The notes under the pieces are model-generated. The model made no database searches. It saw only the letters and a program-made list of their open reading frames with translations, and had not been told where the DNA came from. From Diaprepes abbreviatus (taxonomy: Eukaryota; Arthropoda; Insecta; Coleoptera; Curculionidae), in contig JASJET010000122.1 of the NCBI GenBank assembly GCA_034092305.1, positions 22,634,501 through 22,698,500 of the forward strand: a stretch of DNA of 64,000 nt, given 5' to 3'. Shown here piece after piece: positions 58,580-64,000 of the stretch (position 1 is the stretch's first letter; each line of letters starts with the position of its first letter). The position numbers and the translations under genes are program-made.

Positions 58580-59240
58580 ATTTTTTTTGTATCATTTGGT
58601 AATAATTTGGTAAAGACTTCAAAAATTTCGATTTCATATAACTTATATAGTTATTTTGAGCTTTTTAGTGTTTTTCGAAAGAAATTCAATTTTATTCAAG
58701 AAAACAATTCTCGATTTTCAGTTTCATTTGTACTTATTGGGACAAGTAAATATCTAGAATTTGGGAAATGTAAATTAATTTAACCTGCTATATTTTATCC
58801 ACCATATTGAGTTTAGATCGACCTTCAAAAATCATCTCATGTTAGTGTTGAACGAACTCGAAAAATATGTAAAATTTTTAATTCCCTCTAATTAAAAAAT
58901 CAATTTCAGCTTCATAATCAATCACTCTGAATTACAAGAAAACTACACCCGAGAACCCTTTAATTCCGATTAAAAAAAAAACAGAAAAATATGAGATTTA
59001 TATCACCATATTGAGTTTTTAAAAAAATTATTTTACGCCCCTAAAAACTCCCACTACTCATTTTGGACAAAATCGAGAAATAATAAAACACACGAAATTT
59101 TTAATCCGTCATATTAGATCCGCCATGTTTAATTAAAGAAAAATATTTTTAAAATTCATAATCTGTGGTCCCGAAAACTTCCCCATTCGATTTCGAAAGA
59201 AATTCAACTGTTGAATTTACTAAAGCGACTTCAATATGCG
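58580..59240 (-). repeat. AACCGACTTC repeat family, copy E (degraded, inverted)
   Basis: Palindrome-arm sequence appears at 58600-58690 (GACTTCAAAAATTTCGATTT, then GAGCTTTTTAGTG). It is followed by subrepeat sequence in inverse orientation: CCACCATATTGAGTTTAGAT near 58800 and TATTAGATCCGCCATGTTTA near 59110. It is much more diverged than copies A-C, so the family has been active or amplifying over a long time. Confidence 0.55.
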
Positions 59241-60765
59241 ATATGAAAGGCTAAGACCAAATTTATTATTTTCACCTTCAGATCGGTAGACATATGATTT
59301 TGACGTTTTCTTATGGAAATATATATAAATATTTATTTAATTTTACTATGAAAACGAAGAATATTCTTATTAAAAAAATTTAAATGGATATGAGGAAGGA
59401 GAAAGCATCAACACAATATTGGATAACATTATTTTTAATGAATCATTAATCATAAATTTTGTTATCATCCAGGTGTACTTGGAAAAATATATCAAGTGAT
59501 TTTTGTTTACTTAATAAAATTTCATTATATTATAAAAAGTAAATAACAATTTACATTTCCACATGATATAATCACGACGTAATAGTCGGCAGACTTAGTA
59601 ATAATGTAAACAGCAAGCGTCAAAAATAATGTTAATAACCGTATAACAAATTATCGTCAAAATATTTTTACATAAATTATGAATTATATTTATAGCCCTA
59701 AAAGTCGAACTTTAATTAATTGATAATATTTTTGGCAACAACAGTTTTTTTTGAATATTTTTTCAATCATCATAAATAAATTTATTTTAGGCTAGAAGGA
59801 TGTTTTTAAAAGCATTTTTTGAAGTTCTAAATTTAAAAGTCGCGAATAGTTATAATAAGTTTTTGTCAGTATAGATATGGTGGGATAAACAAAATGTTTT
59901 TACTGGAGTCGCTAATGTATGAAAAAATACTGTCTAAAAACATTACTATCTAATCTACACCCCATTTATGAATCTATATGAATGTAGCGACAAGAGTTGC
60001 AGTCAGATGTTATGAACAAATAAAAAAAGAATACCGCTTGCAATATAATTTTCTCTTACAACTAGACACAAGTGGTTACATAAATATCGGTAACGTTAAA
60101 TATATTTCTTGTTTCATCAGATTTTGCTGATGAAAAGGTATGATGTTTTATAAACTAGCTTTTAATCAAATGTTGATCTAGCGTAACAGCATTCATTACT
60201 ATAATAAAGGTTTTCAAATACTTTTAAATATTCAAAATATTGATTTTAATTATTTAAAGCATTTACCACCCAATTCACTAACATGATTTAACTTTAAAAA
60301 TGGTATAAGTTGACGGTAGAGAGTTTGAATTAGCAAGTACAACAATAAATCTAACAAGTTTTGAACCTTAAAAGTTCTTTGTATTTATTATCGAACCGTC
60401 AAAAATAGAAAATTTTGTTTACTCAAAAGGAGTCCGTTATTCCTCTTATCAATTCAATAGCTTTATTGCTAGGTTTTTATCCTTAATTTTCTTATATGAG
60501 TGATTATTTTGACGCATATAATTCAAATTATAACACTGTCATAAGCAAAACACAGCTAGCTAATTAGAAGATCTTTCATAAAAACCAGATCAAGTCTAAG
60601 TCTTAAACCGCTTTAATTTTAAATGTTAATAAAAATAATTATTAAACAAATATTTACGGATATTTGAAAAACCGACACTTTTTTTTAATTACAAAGCCGT
60701 AAAACGTCAATTATTCAATTGTTTTAAATATATCGCTTTTCGGGTCATATACAGTCAGATTCACT
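59241..60765. other. No gene seen; one dispersed repeat strip
   Basis: AT-rich. The strip at 60385-60420 is the inverse of 7685-7725. Confidence 0.45.
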
Positions 60766-61640
60766 AAAAGAGAGAAGTCGAAAACATGCTATCGAATAGA
60801 TCACCTGCTTTAGGTACCTTTATTGACATCGAGGGTGTATTCGACAACATGACCGAATATGCGATACTTTTCAATCGAATGTTGACTAACAGTGGAACTG
60901 TCAAGTAGGGGCTGTCCACATGGAAGTGTTTTATCACCCTTGCTGTAGAGCCTTGTAGCGGACAGCCTGGTAAATGAGCTAAACGAAGCTGGTTTATATA
61001 CATAGGCCTATGCCGACGAGTTGATAATTCTGTACTCTGGTCGCGAGGTCGGGGACCGGGCTCTCTGAATTTCACAATTGTGGTGCAAGATGGAGGAGTT
61101 CGGAATAAATCCGGGCAAAACAGCGATTTTATTCTTCTTTATTCTTCACAAAAAAGAGAAGAATACCCGTAACAATGCTGCCGGGAAAGGCCCTTCCATA
61201 TGAGGAAACTGCTAAATACATGGGAGTAGTTCTGGACTCGCAACTGGTCTTATAAGCGAGCCTTGGGGTGCATATGTGAGCTGACACCGAAAGTGATATA
61301 TTGAATATACACCATGGTGATCTATCCTATGATGCCGGTACTGTATGGTGGCCTAATACAGCCAAGCGCAAACTCCGCCCTCATCTTGATAAAATTCAAA
61401 GGATGGCTTCTATAAAAATGATAAATGCGGTGAGGATAGCCCCCACTAGGGCAATGGAAGTTCTCCTCTCTACTTATTTATGTAAAATGAAGCCTTGAGG
61501 ACAGGTTACCGTCTCAGTTGCCTGGGGCATTTCGGGCAAGAACTGGCAGCTAGTTGTGTAGTTAGAGAAGTATTGTGGAAAGAAACTCATCGTTCTCCTT
61601 ACAAACAGACAAGGAACAGGTTTTCAAACCAAACCGCTGT
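60766..61640 (+). pseudogene. Non-LTR reverse transcriptase relic
   Basis: The plus strand starts EVENMLSNRSPALGTFIDIE and continues GVFDNM, the palm motif with catalytic Asp. After a frame change comes GCPHGSVLSPLL, a stop, SLVADSLVNELNEAG, then AYADELIIL: the catalytic YADD has become YADE. Then ISQLWCKMEEFGINPGKTAI follows, and near 61370 the thumb part WWPNTAKRKLRPHLDKIQRM, then APTRAMEVLL. At least six stops or frameshifts. It belongs to the same broad RNase H-bearing group as the 38-kb element but is clearly a different, older family. Its RNase H part is represented by the tandem units just downstream. Confidence 0.85.
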
Positions 61641-62430
61641 CTTGAAATACTTTCACCCAACATAGAAGATTGAGAGGAACTGCAAACTCTTCTCAGAAAT
61701 GGATCCTAGTGGTTTAAAGACGGATCTTGACAGGATGACAGAGTCAGAGCTGGAGTATTCGGAAGTACTGGAGCCAGAGAGTTTCACTCTCTGGGACAGC
61801 ACGCAACGGTCTTTCAAATGGGGGTTTATGCTTTTCTGGAATGTGGCCATCTCTGTGAGAGGAATATTAACCGAAATAGGATTACAGCCCTTGCAATGAG
61901 AGTCTTGAAATACTTTCACCCAACATAGAGGATTAGGAGGAACTGCAAACTCTTCTCAGAAATGGATCCTAGTGGTTTAAAGACGGATCTTGACAGGATG
62001 AGAGAGTCAGAGCTGGAGTATTCGGAAGTATTGGAGTCAGAGAGTTTCACTCTCTGGGACAGCACGCAACGGTCTTTCAAATGGGGGTTTATGCTTTTCT
62101 GCAATGTGGCCATCTCTGTGAGAGGAATATAAACCGAAATAGGATTACAGCCCTTGCAATGAGAGTCTTGAAATACTTTCACCCAACATAGAGGATTGGG
62201 AGGAACTGCAAACTCTTCTCAGAAATGGATCCTAGTGGTTTAAAGACGGATCTTGACAGGATGAGAGAGTCAGAGCTGGAGTATTCGGAAGTATTGGAGT
62301 CAGAGAGTTTCACTCTCTGGGACAGCACGCAACGGTCTTTCAAATGGGGGTTTATGCTTTTCTGCAATGTGGCCATCTCTGTGAGAGGAATATCAACCGA
62401 AATATGATTACAGCCCCTAGAATGAGAGTC
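61641..62430 (+). repeat. Three exact 263-bp tandem units derived from RNase H coding sequence
   Basis: Units start with CTTGAAATACTTTCACCCAA at 61641, 61904 and 62167, each 263-264 bp, with a truncated fourth start (CTTGAAAT) at 62431. In one frame each unit reads LSPNIED, then FKDGS, VRAGVFGSTGARESLSLGQH and ATVFQMGVYAFLECGHLCER, the first half of an RNase H domain ('TDGS', 'VFQAEVYAI') belonging to the retroelement upstream. Because 263 is not a multiple of three, the tandem does not preserve a frame. The unit copies differ by only a few bases, so the amplification is much younger than the decay of the parent gene. Frames on either strand across it are by-products. Confidence 0.9.
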
Positions 62431-63444
62431 TTGAAATCGGTAACAAGAATAGTTGTGCCCCAACAGTAAATAAAATGTTCTATTTTACGGGTCTTAAAAT
62501 TAAAGAAAATATTTTTTTATTCTTGTATTTTGCTTACTTATTGTTGCGCTTGTCAATTTAAAACTTCTACCGATAACTTAGGCTGGTTTTAAAGTTAGTG
62601 AATTACAGAATGATTTTCTGTATTATAAATGAAAAGATTTATAATTTTATTGAAAAAACAATTTTTTTTTTTGACGAATCTCATATAAAAATTGAAATAC
62701 AAATTAATATAATCCGTAAATAATCTAAGCATATACTACTCGATCTTCGAGTTTAACCTCATAAATTTCGCACTGATACTTTCCTTTTGTAAATTTTGCT
62801 TTTTACTAAATATTTTCGGCGTTATATTATGCGATAAAAGCCCCTGGCATTTTGGAAGCAAAATTTACCTCGTAAAACTCGAAACACTAGTGACATAATC
62901 ATTGATTTAAAATTCTATCAAATCAACCAAAATTTGAATTTGCACCCCAGTACACGCATTGTTGGATATGTTTGCTTAGAGTAATTTTTTACATTTTGAT
63001 ACAATTTGAAGGAAAAAGACCTTTCTCTGTCAAAAAAGTCTTCAGAAAATTTAGAACATATATATTTGAAAGAATATAAACAACTACAAATAACACAAGA
63101 CAATAGACAAAAAGTTCTAGGGAAAAAAGTGATGAATCTCGTTCATTTGAGGCTGCTAAATACGAGTTTGTCATGTTAGGCAAAAACGATTAGACTGACA
63201 ACAAACATAAAATGCAAATGGAAATTTGCTTTTTGTAAGCTATTCTTCCAGAGGATTTCCAACGACTTTCTTCTTCGTCGTCTCAAATTTTCTTTTGAAC
63301 ACATTTTTTTATTAACAGAAGCAGAAAATAACTTTTTTTTTAATTATAAAAGGTCGAATCGTTGCCTATGTTAAATAAAAAAGATTAGATCATAATGAAA
63401 ATCAATATTTTTATAATAGTTTAAGTCGTTATCTATACGCGGAA
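62431..63444. other. No gene seen; one dispersed repeat strip
   Basis: AT-rich. The strip at 62515-62600 (TTATTGTTGCGCTTGTCAAT) pairs with 7760-7830. Otherwise unassigned. Confidence 0.45.
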
Positions 63445-63830
63445 TTTCGATTAACATTACCATGTAAATGTTTGAGAATTCAATTTTCAAAAATGTAAAA
63501 ATTTGTATAGTCACCGGAAATCGGGATCTTGACACTTTCCTTATTATACTACTATTTGTCGATTAGATGAGGTTAAAAAAATAAAAAATTAGCTTTATGA
63601 AACATACAGATTTCTTTTTTTGTAATAAAATCTTTAGCTCACCGTGGGGTTTACTGAGATATAATTAAAAGAAACGACATAAAATTTTTGATTAACCTGC
63701 ATTGAAATGGAATCGAAACGTTTAGCAACATTGCATGAGCGCGCAATTCAGATCTTTGAATACATTCGATATGAAAACTTTGACTCATTCATATTTTGAA
63801 ATAAAGCAAATTAATTAGTTATTGTGAGAT
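63445..63830 (+). repeat. Dispersed repeat, partner of 31500-31864
   Basis: Aligns along its length with 31500-31864. Conserved phrases are GAAACATACAGATTTCTTTT, GATTAACCTGCATTGAAATG and TTGCATGAGCGCGCAATTCA. It is visibly diverged from its partner. No coding potential recognised. Confidence 0.75.
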
Positions 63831-64000
63831 ACATAAATACATATAAATACATATCAAATTGATACTTACCAAAGGTTAATCTGAAGTTAATGTTGTAACA
63901 TTTATGATGTGTATTATCTTGTTTATAACTACTTTTATGAAGCAAAGTTTTACTATAACATTTTATGCATTTTGCATGAAAAACACTCAATAATTTCCTC
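63831..64000. other. No feature seen
   Basis: AT-rich end of the window. Confidence 0.5.

Noticed and set aside
61641..62463. Frames on both strands repeated three times, and a CRISPR-like look
   Set aside because: The repeats are 263 bp with no spacers and derive from RNase H coding sequence. In a eukaryotic context this is a tandem array, not CRISPR.

Overview
This is AT-rich eukaryotic DNA, almost certainly from an arthropod and most likely an insect. It carries remnants of several mariner/Tc1 families, I-group-like non-LTR elements with RNase H, a Penelope-like element, a 5S-derived SINE and a Ty3/gypsy-type relic, with (TA)n microsatellites between them. I see no intact host gene, no rRNA cluster, no tRNA and no prokaryotic or phage signature. 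The species cannot be named from the sequence alone. Nearly everything recognisable is a transposable element, mostly decayed and often nested.

Layout. 0.2-0.75 kb: foldback repeat carrying a hammerhead-ribozyme-like motif on the minus strand. 4.5-5.3 kb: mariner fragment and a non-LTR C-terminal fragment. 6.4-7.04 kb: 3' end of a Penelope-like element (GIY-YIG domain) running into (TA)n. 8.3-8.6 kb: 5S rRNA-derived SINE. 10.4-13.96 kb: mariner-like element with long terminal inverted repeats (TIRs), hosting a second, complete but dead mariner-like element at 12.3-13.6 kb. 15.0-16.3 kb: complete but dead Tc1-like element. 17.9-19.4 kb: TIR element with a small nested element. 20.4-21.6 kb: foldback around a MITE-like hairpin. 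22.9-23.75 kb: non-autonomous TIR element. 25.4-27.0 kb: LTR retrotransposon with two LTRs and a large internal deletion. 33.5-45.7 kb: three copies of an AACCGACTTC...GAAGTCGGTT repeat built from internal subrepeats plus a terminal palindrome. The middle copy was invaded by a 2.7-kb RNase H-bearing non-LTR element (38-40.6 kb) and by a fragment of another one. 49.1-52.3 kb: second copy of the long-TIR mariner, in opposite orientation, interrupted by a 5'-truncated non-LTR element with a triplicated 3' end. 52.8-53.4 kb: older copy of the RNase H non-LTR family. 55.2-56.2 kb: a further mariner-like transposase relic. 56.4-57.6 kb: tandem and inverted repeat unit flanked by (TA)n and carrying hammerhead cores, read here as a Penelope-type pseudo-LTR. 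60.8-62.4 kb: non-LTR reverse-transcriptase relic ending in three exact 263-bp tandem units made from RNase H coding sequence.

The elements do not form a pathway. What connects them is insertion order, and several insertions can be dated relative to each other from target-site duplications (TSDs) or from empty sites in sister copies inside this window. The most interesting signals are the hammerhead-like RNAs with very short stem III, and the tandem amplification of retroelement coding pieces.
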